Positions 1 through 7,813 of a stretch of DNA of 15,546 bases are shown here, piece by piece. The stretch spans positions 1 to 15,546 of the forward strand of contig DATABA010000122.1 in NCBI GenBank assembly GCA_036259835.1, read 5' to 3'. Origin of the DNA: JALYGK01 sp036259835 (GTDB lineage Bacteria > Actinomycetota > UBA4738). A program made the translations under genes and the position numbers. The notes below the pieces were generated by a model. The model was given only the letters and a program-made list of their open reading frames with translations, made no database searches and had not been told where the DNA came from. Each line of letters starts with the position of its first letter. The first letter of the stretch is position 1.

Positions 1-2092
1 GGGTTCCAAAGGAACTGGTTCCGGAGTTGTAAACGGTTAACTTGGTGGTTCCCGAAGTCTGGTCAGCGATGGCGACGGCCACGCGGCTTCGATCCCCACT
101 CGCCTCCATGTAGGTGGCTTCCGTTGCCGTGTAAAAGGACTGCACTCCTCCGGTGGACAGAGTGATCGCCAACACTCGACCACCCCATCCATAGCCACTG
201 AACGTAGTCGAGAGAATCGCCTTGTTGCGTGAAACCGCAATCTGGAACGGGTTGTCATTCTCCCAGCGCCAGGGAATCCTGATGCGCTGAGCCTCCCCCC
301 TCGTCGCCAGGTCGATAACCGAGACGGAGTTCGAGCCCGCGGTCGCCACATACAGCTTCGTGCCGTCTGCCGTGAGGTCCAGGCCGTAGGGAGCGGACGC
401 CACGGGAACCGGACATTCGAATGCACCGGTTCCGAGATTCAAGACCTCGACCTGGTTGAGGTTCCGGTTCGTCATGTACACGTACCGCTTTTCCCGGTCG
501 ACGACGATGTCTTCCGGGTCGAAGGCCAGAGGGACGAACCCGTTCGTTCCGACGGTAGAGCTCGGTTTTTGACAGACCGGCGCGCGCGGCGCGGGCGAGG
601 GGACCGCGCGAACCGAGACACCGTTATCGGTGATCGTCACCAGGTACCTGTCATCCGGTGTGAGCTCGGTGCGGCCAATGCCCCCGTACCCTGCATAGTT
701 CACTGAATCGGCAAGACTCATGTTCCCCACCACGAGGTACCGCTCGAGATCCATGATCTCCACGCCCTGCTCCACGACGCGGTATCCCGTAGCACCCGTT
801 GAGCTGATGGCCGCACCCCTATATCCGCCGCCGGCAACGGCGCCGAGCTGGTTCAGATTGGGACTCATGATGTATGTCGACGGCGCCATCAGGATCTTGT
901 TGTTCGCTTTGTCGAAGTCCATCTGGCTCAGGGTCGCGTGGGTGCTCCGCTCGCGACCGAAGGAGTCGGTACTCGCGCTGTAGACGAAAAACGGCCCATC
1001 TGAGATCCCGTGGCTCACCAAACCGACGAAAGAACGATCGGGACTAGCTTCGACGTAACCCCAATAGACGGAGCCGACGTCGGTCCGCTGCCGAATCCCA
1101 CCAGTCGCGATATTGAGCTCGTAGACCGGGACCCACTGGGGATAATCGGGGTCGTCTGCCATCGTAACGAAGGCCTTACCGTTCTTGGCGATCGCTATCG
1201 AATACGGGGACAGGCCTTCGGTCGCACCAGGGAAGGCGATCCGACGCAGCTCCTTGCGCGTCGCCGTATCGACCACCGATACCGAGTGGCCAAGGGCGTT
1301 CGCAACATAGAGCTTCGTTCCGTCCGCCGTGAGATCCAGTCCTGTTGGCTCCTGACCAACCGGGATGGGGCAGAGCCGGACCCGATTCACGAGATCCAGC
1401 ACCTCTACGCGGTTGAGGTAGCTGTTGGTGACGTATGCATAGCGGCTCGCCGCGTCAATCGCCACGTCTTCCAGACCGTCCAGGGGACCGTCGATCTGCA
1501 CGAGTCCGGACGCCGAAAACGGGATGGGGCCCGAGCAAGGGGGCGCCGAGGGAGACGACGTCGTCGAGAGCTTGCCCCACGACAGCGCGTCATACAGCCC
1601 ACTGATGTAGCTCGTGCCTCGCTCGAAGATGTCCCCGCGCGCGGCGTACTCCGCCTTGACTCGAATCCCCGACCACGTGATCGTGCCGCGGCAACTCCCC
1701 CTCGACCGTTGGTAGACGTTGACCGTGATCGATGTGCTCGTTGGCGTGACGGTCTGACTCGTCTGGCGCTGACTCGTCCCCAGACGCAACGTGCGCGAGG
1801 CTGGACAGGAGCCGCTGTCAGTCACCCGAGCCGTGACGGAGCGGGCCGGATCGAATGCAAATCCAGTCGGTGCGAGGAGGACGATCGTGCCCACGCCGAC
1901 CTCGCCGCTCGCTGACTCCGCAACCACAGGCCCGGTGAGCGTAACGAAGGTGCTGAGCACGGAGATGTTCTCTCCGCCGGTCGCCGGGGTCAGCTTCGCT
2001 GCCGCATTCGCCGGAGACGCCGAACTGGCGACCAGCACTGCGCCTCCGACAGCCACGACGAAACGGCGTCCGATCCTTCGGTTGGCCCGCAC
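1..2092 (-). CDS. Secreted YVTN-repeat beta-propeller protein, 3' end beyond the window
   Basis: The frame is open from a GTG at 2092 to the left edge, giving 697 visible residues, so the C-terminus is missing. An in-frame TAG at 2104-2102 lies just upstream, so GTG 2092 is the first usable start. Residues 1-30 look like a Sec signal peptide: an Arg-rich start, a hydrophobic core, then ANA as a likely cleavage site. Residues about 35-175 look like a beta-sandwich or Ig-like region. Two propeller-type units follow. The first has YVTN at 220-223 and KLYVAN near 260; the second has YMTN at 539-542 and KLYVAT near 580, and both share GLDLTADGTKLYVA. YVTN proteins fold as beta-propellers and are usually exported or surface located. 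The ligand is unknown. No Shine-Dalgarno sequence is seen. It may be transcribed separately from the cyclase gene 105 bases upstream. Confidence 0.85.
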   Translation of the reverse strand, partial: MRANRRIGRRFVVAVGGAVLVASSASPANAAAKLTPATGGENISVLSTFVTLTGPVVAESASGEVGVGTIVLLAPTGFAFDPARSVTARVTDSGSCPASRTLRLGTSQRQTSQTVTPTSTSITVNVYQRSRGSCRGTITWSGIRVKAEYAARGDIFERGTSYISGLYDALSWGKLSTTSSPSAPPCSGPIPFSASGLVQIDGPLDGLEDVAIDAASRYAYVTNSYLNRVEVLDLVNRVRLCPIPVGQEPTGLDLTADGTKLYVANALGHSVSVVDTATRKELRRIAFPGATEGLSPYSIAIAKNGKAFVTMADDPDYPQWVPVYELNIATGGIRQRTDVGSVYWGYVEASPDRSFVGLVSHGISDGPFFVYSASTDSFGRERSTHATLSQMDFDKANNKILMAPSTYIMSPNLNQLGAVAGGGYRGAAISSTGATGYRVVEQGVEIMDLERYLVVGNMSLADSVNYAGYGGIGRTELTPDDRYLVTITDNGVSVRAVPSPAPRAPVCQKPSSTVGTNGFVPLAFDPEDIVVDREKRYVYMTNRNLNQVEVLNLGTGAFECPVPVASAPYGLDLTADGTKLYVATAGSNSVSVIDLATRGEAQRIRIPWRWENDNPFQIAVSRNKAILSTTFSGYGWGGRVLAITLSTGGVQSFYTATEATYMEASGDRSRVAVAIADQTSGTTKLTVYNSGTSSFGT
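186..1535 (-). repeat. Internal duplication of a propeller unit, period about 319 codons
   Basis: Within the YVTN protein, residues from about 186 onward are repeated from about 505 onward. Landmark motifs are offset by 319 residues (957 bases): YVTN at 220 against YMTN at 539, and LYVAN at 262 against LYVAT at 581. Each unit starts near a Cys after a Pro/Ala-rich stretch. Similarity is strongest over the first 100 residues of each unit and also shows in the DNA around 362-380 and 1319-1339. The second unit continues to the left edge. Confidence 0.7.
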
Positions 2093-2197
2093 GCGACGAG
2101 TCTATGCGGCAGTGGTCCCGTCGAGCTAGCCCGCTATGACGATCCCACGCGAGCCAGACGAGCCTCAATTGGTCCCAAAACCAGAGACCCGCACCGA

Positions 2198-5100
2198 CTA
2201 CGAAGTCAGGGCGATCGCCTGTTCGAGCAGCAGGTCCGTCTCCGCCAGGGCGGGTTTCGCGTCCAGCCGGGCCCAGATGTCGCGGGCCTCTCGGAGAGGC
2301 TCACGCGCCTCGGTCACCCGTCCTAAAGCGACAAGGCACCGGCCCCTTCCAAGGAGAGCCAAGGCATGCTCGGTGACGTAGCCAAAGCCCTTCCAACGGT
2401 CGGCGGCTTCCGCGTACAGCGAAGCGGATTCCTCCGTCTCACCTCGTGCTTCCGCCAAGACGGCCCGGGTAGCCAGGAGAGCATGGTCCTCTATCGGATA
2501 TCTGGGCGCTAACCCGGAGGCCAGGCGTTCGGCCAGGACGAGGTCTCCGGCAGTTACGGCCGTTCGAACCATGGTCGGCAAGGCGTCGACGTACGAATTA
2601 ACCTCTCGAACGTTGGGCGTTTCCTCCGTCTCGCTCAGTAGGGCAATGGCGCCTTCCCGGTTTCCAGCGGCTAGCCGGGCTGCGGCTGCTGATGCACGGG
2701 TGAGGATGAAAGCCTCCGAGAGGCCCGACCCTCGCAAAGCATCAGCGGCCGACTCTATTAGCGGAAGCGCATCCTGCGCTCGTCCTCGATAAAGAAGCAC
2801 GCGCGCCTGCAGCTCGCGAACGAGAACCAGCGTGGCAACGGACCCTGTGGCCTCGAGCTTCGGGGCGAGATCCTCGGCGGATTCGAAGATCCCTTCCCAC
2901 AACCCAAGTTGGAACATAAGATCCATCTCGCCAGTGATCGCCCAGCGTAGCGGCTGAGTGATCCCTCTCCTCTCACAAAAGTCGATCCCGGCTCGAATGG
3001 TTTCTAAAGCGGCTCCCGCGCCGTCCACCGTCTGCTGTATCACCGCAAGGTTGTTGTACAGGATCGCGGCATCCAAGCCCCGGCCCTGGTCCACGGCCAG
3101 GGACAGGGCTTTGCGGACATCTTCCAAGCCTGAGCGATCTCCGAGAAAGAAGCGGGCCATGCCTCGATACCCCAGCGCCTTGGCCGGCTCGGGCAGGCCA
3201 ATCTCGGAGGCGAGGGCAAGAGCCCGTTCCGACCACGACATGCCCTGCCGAAGGTCGCCCCCGAGGTTCTCCAACCGGCCAGCTTCGGCATAAGCCTCCA
3301 CCAGTTCAGGACCCGGAGGTTCAGACTCCAGCAGACCCACCGCGTCAGCGACGACCTCCCTGTTCCTCGCATCGCCCCTGAACCAGAGGACATTCGCTAG
3401 CAAGGTCATGGCCCGGGCCGCGTCAACGTGCCGTTCTTTGGCCTTGAAGAAGGCCACCGCATCCTCGAGGGCTCTCCCGGCTTCGTCGTGGCGCCCCCTC
3501 TGGCGAGCCGAATCCGCCCATCGAACAAGGACCCCAGCGCGCTCCGGATGGCCCTCCGGCGCGAGGTCCAGCGCCCTCGTGAAGTGAGCCTCTGCCTTCG
3601 CCGTATCGAGCCCCAAGGCGCGATCTCCGGCGAGCAGAAGGAAGCGAAGGGCAGCATCCTCCAGTGTCTGCACCTCGTCTGCCGCACCGGCCGCGCGGGC
3701 CAGGTCCAGAGCCTCGGTGTAGTGGTAGGCGAGGATCTCCGCGTAGTCCTCCACGCGTTCTCCCGCCTGCGACTCGATCCAGGAAGCCGCTCGACGGTGT
3801 TTTTCCGCTCGACGCGTCCGAGGTATCTGCGCGTACGCCACATCTCGCACCAGGATGTGCCAGAAGCTGTATTCGGCTTCTCCCTCCATGGACGAGACGC
3901 GGGCCGGCCGCACCAGCTCCTTACGCGACAACTCGTGAAGAGCCTCGGTGACGTCCCTCGGTGCGAGATCACTCATTTCCGACAAGGCGCCCGACCAGAA
4001 GACCTTGCCGATAACAGCGGCGTCTTGAAGCAATGCCTTTCGCTCCGAAGAAAGGGTGTCCAGGCGCGCAGCGATGAGCGCCTGAATCGTCTCGGGGAAG
4101 GGAACCTCCGCGGCCTCCTCGAGCCCATAGGTCGCGCCCCTTCGGACAAGGAGACCGCGGTCCTTCAGGAGTCTTACGAACTCCTCGGCGTACAGCGGGT
4201 TCCCTCCCACCCGCTCGAGGATCAGAGACTGAATCTCGACCGGGAGCACGGCCGAGTCCAGGAGAGCCGACACGAGACTTGCCGTTTCGGTTTGAGAAAG
4301 CGGAGATAGGTTGATGCTCGTGGCGTTGCGCTTACCACCAGCCCAACCAGCTCTCCGTTCGAACAGCTCGGGCCGGGCCAACGCCAGCAGGACGATCGGC
4401 AGTCCTTCAGCCCAGTCCGCGAGGTATTCGATGAAGTCGAGCAGGGCATCGTCCGCCCAGTGGATGTCCTCGAAGACCAATACGGAAGGACGCTCCTCGG
4501 CGAGAGACTCCAGGAACAGTCGCCAGGCGGTGAACAACTCCTCGCGTTCACCAATCGACGAGGGCTCCAGGCCCACCAACGGCAGGAGCCGTTGGTAGAG
4601 CCACTCGCGCTCTTTGCCCTCCGGTATGACCGTGTTCAGCTTGGACGCCGCCACATCGGCGCCGTCGGTCTCGAGGATGCCGGCCTGCGCCTTCACGATC
4701 TCGCCAAGTGCCCAAAACGTGATGCCCTCGCCGTACGAAAGGCACCGCCCCTGGCGCCAGTTGTAGAAGTCGGGAAGGTCATCGACGTACTTCCGGAATT
4801 CCGCAACTAGCCTGGACTTTCCGACCCCGGGCTCTCCGAGGATCGTGACGAGCTGCAGCGAACGCTCGCGCAAGGTTCGATGGAACGTCTGCTTCATGAG
4901 TGAAAGGTCGTCGTCCCGGCCGATAAACGGCGTCGGCGCCTGGATTTCCGCCTCGACTCCCAGGCGCTTTCGCGCGATTGCCCGCCAAACCGAAATCGGC
5001 GCAGCTTTGCCCTTGACCTCCGCGGGCTGGAGCGGCTCGTAAGCGAAGACGTCCTTGGTGATCTGATAGGTCAACTCGCCGGCGACGGCCGCGCCGACCG

Positions 5101-5617
5101 GAGCGGCTGACTGAAGCCTCGCGGCGGTGTTGACCACGTCGCCCGTGACCATGCCTTCTCCGGCCTCCGGCCGGGCGCCCAGCGTCACGACGGCCTCCCC
5201 GGTGTTGACGCCAATCCGAACGGCCAGGTTCAGTCGCTGGTCGGCTTCATTGAGCTCGCCGATGGCGTCCAGGATCTTCAGCCCGGTCAGGACGGCTCGC
5301 TCAGCGTCGTCCTCGTGAGCCACCGGAGCCCCGAACACCGCCATAACGGCATCCCCGATGAACTTCTCGACCGTCCCGCCGGCACGCTCGATCTCCCTTC
5401 GGACTCGTTCGTGGTAGGGACGGAGAGTAGCGCGGACATCTTCGGGATCGGCCCGATCGGATGAGGCGGTGAAGCCAACCAGATCACAGAAGAGAACCGA
5501 GACGACTTTCCGCTCCTCTGCCCCCCCTGACGGAACCTGCGTCAGCGGCGCCGCGCAGAATCCGCAGAACTGAAAACCCTCGGGGTTGTCCCTCCCGCAG
5601 TTCGGGCAGGTCAGCAC
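2198..5617 (-). CDS. Class III nucleotide cyclase / AAA ATPase / TPR signalling protein
   Basis: This 1139-residue cytoplasmic protein has four parts. A zinc ribbon uses C4, C7, C18 and C21. A class III cyclase domain covers about 36-215, with metal-binding D45 (FCDLVGFT) and D89 (KFIGDAVMAVFG), K85, and transition-state N163 and R167 (GDVVNTAARLQ). An AAA-type ATPase begins near 229, with Walker A GEPGVGKS at 261-268 and Walker B VLVFEDIHWAD at about 379-389. The C-terminal 500 residues or so are helical, TPR-like repeats. This resembles the large actinobacterial cyclase-ATPase regulators. The position that usually carries the adenine-selecting Asp, seven residues before N163, is Met156, so substrate and activity are uncertain. 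GTG 5617 follows an in-frame TAG closely and is the first usable start. The gene lies 22 bases after the membrane protein gene, so the two are probably co-transcribed. Confidence 0.93.
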   Translation of the reverse strand: MLTCPNCGRDNPEGFQFCGFCAAPLTQVPSGGAEERKVVSVLFCDLVGFTASSDRADPEDVRATLRPYHERVRREIERAGGTVEKFIGDAVMAVFGAPVAHEDDAERAVLTGLKILDAIGELNEADQRLNLAVRIGVNTGEAVVTLGARPEAGEGMVTGDVVNTAARLQSAAPVGAAVAGELTYQITKDVFAYEPLQPAEVKGKAAPISVWRAIARKRLGVEAEIQAPTPFIGRDDDLSLMKQTFHRTLRERSLQLVTILGEPGVGKSRLVAEFRKYVDDLPDFYNWRQGRCLSYGEGITFWALGEIVKAQAGILETDGADVAASKLNTVIPEGKEREWLYQRLLPLVGLEPSSIGEREELFTAWRLFLESLAEERPSVLVFEDIHWADDALLDFIEYLADWAEGLPIVLLALARPELFERRAGWAGGKRNATSINLSPLSQTETASLVSALLDSAVLPVEIQSLILERVGGNPLYAEEFVRLLKDRGLLVRRGATYGLEEAAEVPFPETIQALIAARLDTLSSERKALLQDAAVIGKVFWSGALSEMSDLAPRDVTEALHELSRKELVRPARVSSMEGEAEYSFWHILVRDVAYAQIPRTRRAEKHRRAASWIESQAGERVEDYAEILAYHYTEALDLARAAGAADEVQTLEDAALRFLLLAGDRALGLDTAKAEAHFTRALDLAPEGHPERAGVLVRWADSARQRGRHDEAGRALEDAVAFFKAKERHVDAARAMTLLANVLWFRGDARNREVVADAVGLLESEPPGPELVEAYAEAGRLENLGGDLRQGMSWSERALALASEIGLPEPAKALGYRGMARFFLGDRSGLEDVRKALSLAVDQGRGLDAAILYNNLAVIQQTVDGAGAALETIRAGIDFCERRGITQPLRWAITGEMDLMFQLGLWEGIFESAEDLAPKLEATGSVATLVLVRELQARVLLYRGRAQDALPLIESAADALRGSGLSEAFILTRASAAAARLAAGNREGAIALLSETEETPNVREVNSYVDALPTMVRTAVTAGDLVLAERLASGLAPRYPIEDHALLATRAVLAEARGETEESASLYAEAADRWKGFGYVTEHALALLGRGRCLVALGRVTEAREPLREARDIWARLDAKPALAETDLLLEQAIALTS

Positions 5618-5639
5618 ATGAGCAGTCTATGAGTCAGGT

Positions 5640-6098
5640 CTAGCTGAATGGCTTCACCACCATTACGTAAATCACCGCGGCGTACAGGAAGGCCGAGACC
5701 CACGAGAGGTGCCGCCGAGGATCCCGGGCGAGAGCGGTGAACTCGGCTGATGCACTACCGGAAGTGTCGCGGTCCGCTGCTTCGATCAGCTGCCTCAGCC
5801 AGGCGCTTTCAGGCCCTGCACCAAGGACCAACAGGATCGCGACCAATACATAGGCCGCAATCAGCCAGCCTTGCGTGAGATCGAAGGGGCCAACGAGCGC
5901 GGCCACGATCCCGAACGCAACGCCCACGAAGAAGATTGCGATGCCTGAGTTCTCGACCAGGGGCTTGAGCTTGCCGACCGCCCGCACGGTCGCCACGTCT
6001 CCCCGCGCCGACGACCGGTGGATCACGATGTCGTACGCGAAGAGCAGAGTCACCGCGGTGAACATCGAGGCGATGTGGAGGAACTTCCATATCAGCAC
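5640..6098 (-). CDS. Small four-helix membrane protein, DUF2269-like
   Basis: The gene encodes 152 residues with four hydrophobic segments at about 3-25, 50-70, 78-95 and 132-148, so it is an integral inner-membrane protein. The N-terminal pattern, a short helix containing LHIAS and then a basic loop before helix two, resembles the DUF2269 group of predicted membrane proteins; this is recalled similarity, not a search. No catalytic motif is visible. It starts at GTG 6098 with no Shine-Dalgarno sequence. A TACAAT element lies six bases upstream of the start, which would suit a leaderless message. It is the first gene of a probable operon with the cyclase/ATPase protein and might give that signalling protein a membrane partner. 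That role is only an inference from position. Confidence 0.8.
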   Translation of the reverse strand: MLIWKFLHIASMFTAVTLLFAYDIVIHRSSARGDVATVRAVGKLKPLVENSGIAIFFVGVAFGIVAALVGPFDLTQGWLIAAYVLVAILLVLGAGPESAWLRQLIEAADRDTSGSASAEFTALARDPRRHLSWVSAFLYAAVIYVMVVKPFS

Positions 6099-6104
6099 GG
6101 CCGG

Positions 6105-6110
6105 ATTGTA
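6105..6110 (-). promoter_or_regulatory. Candidate -10 element for a leaderless transcript
   Basis: Read on the minus strand, this is TACAAT, one base from the TATAAT consensus. Six bases separate it from GTG 6098, so transcription would start at or very near the first base of the start codon. No good -35 hexamer is seen 16-18 bases upstream. Leaderless messages starting with GTG are common in actinobacteria. Confidence 0.4.
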
Positions 6111-6235
6111 CCGATGGTTGTGAAGCTTCTGTGCCGTTCCTGAGACGACCGGTTAGCAGGGTGTTTTCGGGCTATTACGGTTCAGAGGTACGCCGCGTCT
6201 ATCTGGCGCGACCGCAGACCAAGCCCGTATATTTT

Positions 6236-6258
6236 GGGCCTCCCGGGGACGGAGGCCC
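6236..6258 (+). promoter_or_regulatory. Inverted repeat I in the yjbQ upstream region
   Basis: GGGCCTCC at 6236-6243 pairs perfectly with GGAGGCCC at 6251-6258 around a seven-base loop, making an eight-pair stem. If transcription starts upstream, this is an RNA hairpin in the leader. If TATATT at 6228-6233 is the -10, the start falls near 6240 inside the left arm, and the repeat is better read as a DNA operator. Confidence 0.5.
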
Positions 6259-6264
6259 CGAGCA

Positions 6265-6292
6265 GGGTGCAGGCCTTCGGGCCGTGGCGCCC
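6265..6292 (+). promoter_or_regulatory. Hairpin II with a UUCG tetraloop next to the yjbQ ribosome binding site
   Basis: GGGTGC at 6265-6270 pairs with GCGCCC at 6287-6292, including one G-U pair. Inside it, GGCC at 6272-6275 pairs with GGCC at 6280-6283 around TTCG, the exceptionally stable C(UUCG)G loop. The helix ends two bases before the purine-rich ribosome binding site, so it could influence ribosome access. No known riboswitch class was recognised. Confidence 0.5.
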
Positions 6293-6293
6293 T

Positions 6294-6300
6294 AAGGGGG
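6294..6300 (+). promoter_or_regulatory. Ribosome binding site of yjbQ
   Basis: AAGGGGG lies nine bases upstream of ATG 6310 and supports that start. Confidence 0.65.
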
Positions 6301-6309
6301 ACAGCCAGC

Positions 6310-6762
6310 ATGAAGATGCTTTTCGAGAACCACAGCTTCGCCACTACCCGATGCATGGAGCTGGTCGACGTCACCCGCGATCTCGAGGACGTGGTCAAGA
6401 GAAGCGAAGTGCAGAACGGAATGGCCGTGGTGTTTTCGCCCCACACCACCTGCGCCGTGCTCATCAACGAGCACGAGGAGGGCTTCATCAGCGACTTCGA
6501 GGACCTCGTACGGTCCCTGGTCCCGGAAACGCGCGCATATCGTCACGACGACATGACGCTTCGGACTCAAAACCTTGAGGACGATTCGCACGACGTCCCG
6601 AATGGCCACGCCCATTGCAAACACGGCCTGATCGGCTCCGCATCGCAGACCATACCCGTCGTGGATGGCAAGCTGCAGCTGGGCCGGTGGCAGCGCGTGT
6701 TCTTCGTCGAGCTCGACAGGGCTCGGGACCGCCGCGTCCTCATGCAGGTCATCGGGGAATGA
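6310..6762 (+). CDS. yjbQ: YjbQ/UPF0047 family protein (secondary thiamine-phosphate synthase enzyme family)
   Basis: The 150-residue length fits the YjbQ family. Family signatures are SPHTTCAV at 43-50, DVPNGHAH at 95-102 with H94, H100, H102 and H105, and the C-terminal strand FFVELDRARDRRVLMQVIG. The conserved histidines cluster in an apparent metal or active site. Family members can show weak thiamine-phosphate synthase activity, but their physiological role is unsettled. The start is ATG 6310, backed by AAGGGGG. The stop is one base before the next gene's GTG, so yjbQ looks like the head of the hopanoid operon. Whether it acts in that pathway is unknown. Confidence 0.9.
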   Translation: MKMLFENHSFATTRCMELVDVTRDLEDVVKRSEVQNGMAVVFSPHTTCAVLINEHEEGFISDFEDLVRSLVPETRAYRHDDMTLRTQNLEDDSHDVPNGHAHCKHGLIGSASQTIPVVDGKLQLGRWQRVFFVELDRARDRRVLMQVIGE

Positions 6763-6763
6763 C

Positions 6764-7813
6764 GTGAGGGCGGCCCGTTCGCCGAGCGCGAATGACGCGC
6801 TCGCGAACCCCGTTGCCACCCCTTCATCCTTGGTCCGGTTGAAGCCCCTGATCTCGGCCGGACTGCGAGACGCCGTCGACCACCTCTCCCCCCGGCTTCG
6901 CCGAATCGTCTCGTATCACCTGGGCTGGCAAGACGAGGTCGGCGGGGACACCGATGCTGAAGGCGGCAAGGCACTCCGTCCGACGATCGCCCTCGTCGCC
7001 GCGGAGGCCGTCGGCTCGTCACCCGAAGCGGCACTCCCGGGCGCGATCGCCGTCGAGCTGGTCCACAACTTCTCGCTCCTGCATGACGACGTGATGGACG
7101 GCGACCGCGAGCGCCGGCACCGACCGACCGTGTGGGCCCGGTTCGGCTTGGGGGAAGCGATCATTGCCGGCGATGCGCTGCTGGCGCTGGCCCAGCGAGT
7201 CGTACTGGAAGACTCCAGGCCGGAGGCGCGCCGCGCTGCGGAGGAGCTGAACCGAGCGACTGCCGAAATGATCGAAGGGCAGTCCGAGGACCTCTCCTTC
7301 GAGAGTCGACTCGATGTCTCGATCGAGGAATGCCTTTCGATGTCGGCGCACAAGACCGCCGCACTTCTCTCCGCGGCCGCCGCGCTCGGAGCGATCTTGG
7401 GCGGCGCCGATGAACAGCGAGGCGAGACGCTCAGGAGGTTCGGCCGCCACCTCGGGCTGGCGTTTCAGGCCGTCGACGACGTCCTTGGCATTTGGGGCGA
7501 CCCGATGGTCACGGGAAAGCCCTCCGCCAGCGACCTCCGGCAAAGAAAGAAAACCATTCCCGTGGCGCACGGGCTTTCGTCCGAACGTGGCGGAGAGCTG
7601 AAGTCCGTCCTATCGAGCCGAGAGCTCTCAGAAGACGCGCTTCGACGAGCGGTTCGGATCCTTGAGGAGGCGGGCAGCCGGGAGTTAACGCTCCGCTTCG
7701 CGTGGCGAACCCTTGTCAGCTCAATGGCCGCTCTGGAGGGAGCTGCACTCGCGCCACGGGCCGCCGATGAGCTCCGGGAGCTCGCTGGATTCGTCGTGCA
7801 GCGGGACTTCTGA
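6764..7813 (+). CDS. Polyprenyl diphosphate synthase (FPP/GGPP synthase type)
   Basis: This trans-type isoprenyl diphosphate synthase has 349 residues and condenses allylic diphosphates with IPP. The first Asp-rich motif is DDVMD at 108-112, followed by basic residues; the second is DDVLGIWGD at 238-246. KALRP near 69-73 and AHK at 195-197 also fit the family. Phe103 lies five residues before the first motif, which has no two-residue insertion. By published chain-length rules this resembles archaeal-type GGPP synthases, so C15 versus C20 product is open; a hopanoid operon would call for C15. The frame extends upstream into yjbQ, but that part is low-complexity and unlike the family. GTG 6764, with GGGGA upstream, is the better start. 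The TGA overlaps the cyclase ATG by one base. Streptomyces hopanoid clusters hold a comparable gene beside the cyclase. Confidence 0.92.
   Translation: MRAARSPSANDALANPVATPSSLVRLKPLISAGLRDAVDHLSPRLRRIVSYHLGWQDEVGGDTDAEGGKALRPTIALVAAEAVGSSPEAALPGAIAVELVHNFSLLHDDVMDGDRERRHRPTVWARFGLGEAIIAGDALLALAQRVVLEDSRPEARRAAEELNRATAEMIEGQSEDLSFESRLDVSIEECLSMSAHKTAALLSAAAALGAILGGADEQRGETLRRFGRHLGLAFQAVDDVLGIWGDPMVTGKPSASDLRQRKKTIPVAHGLSSERGGELKSVLSSRELSEDALRRAVRILEEAGSRELTLRFAWRTLVSSMAALEGAALAPRAADELRELAGFVVQRDF

Larger units (their letters stand above)
6099..6309. promoter_or_regulatory. Divergent intergenic region between the signalling and hopanoid operons
   Basis: This stretch must carry promoters for the minus-strand membrane protein/cyclase pair and the plus-strand yjbQ-hopanoid operon. 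For the minus strand there is TACAAT at 6105-6110. For the plus strand the best -10 candidate is TATATT at 6228-6233, without a convincing -35. The right-hand third (6236-6300) is GC-rich, holds two inverted repeats and ends in the yjbQ ribosome binding site. No protein-coding gene is supported here. Confidence 0.6.

Noticed and set aside
1010..1915. Plus-strand open frame of 301 codons
   Set aside because: It is antisense to the YVTN protein, is Arg-rich and of low complexity with no domain, and the minus frame shows clear family motifs.
2171..2189. Hairpin after the cyclase gene (GGTCTC/GGGACC, loop of seven) as a terminator
   Set aside because: The stem is only six pairs with one G-U, and no T-run follows it on the minus strand.
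3428..4309. Plus-strand open frame of 293 codons inside the cyclase/ATPase gene
   Set aside because: It is the antisense shadow of the AAA/TPR region in GC-rich DNA, with no recognisable protein motif.
6139..6309. Possible TPP riboswitch before yjbQ, suggested by CTGAGA at 6140-6145
   Set aside because: The other conserved thi-box parts, such as the CTGATCTGG-like block and its paired stem, are missing, and the element lies about 165 bases from the start codon.
6665..6763. Longer N-terminus for the prenyl synthase from ATG 6665
   Set aside because: It would overlap yjbQ by about 100 bases and adds a Ser-rich stretch unlike the family; GTG 6764 has a ribosome binding site and proper spacing.
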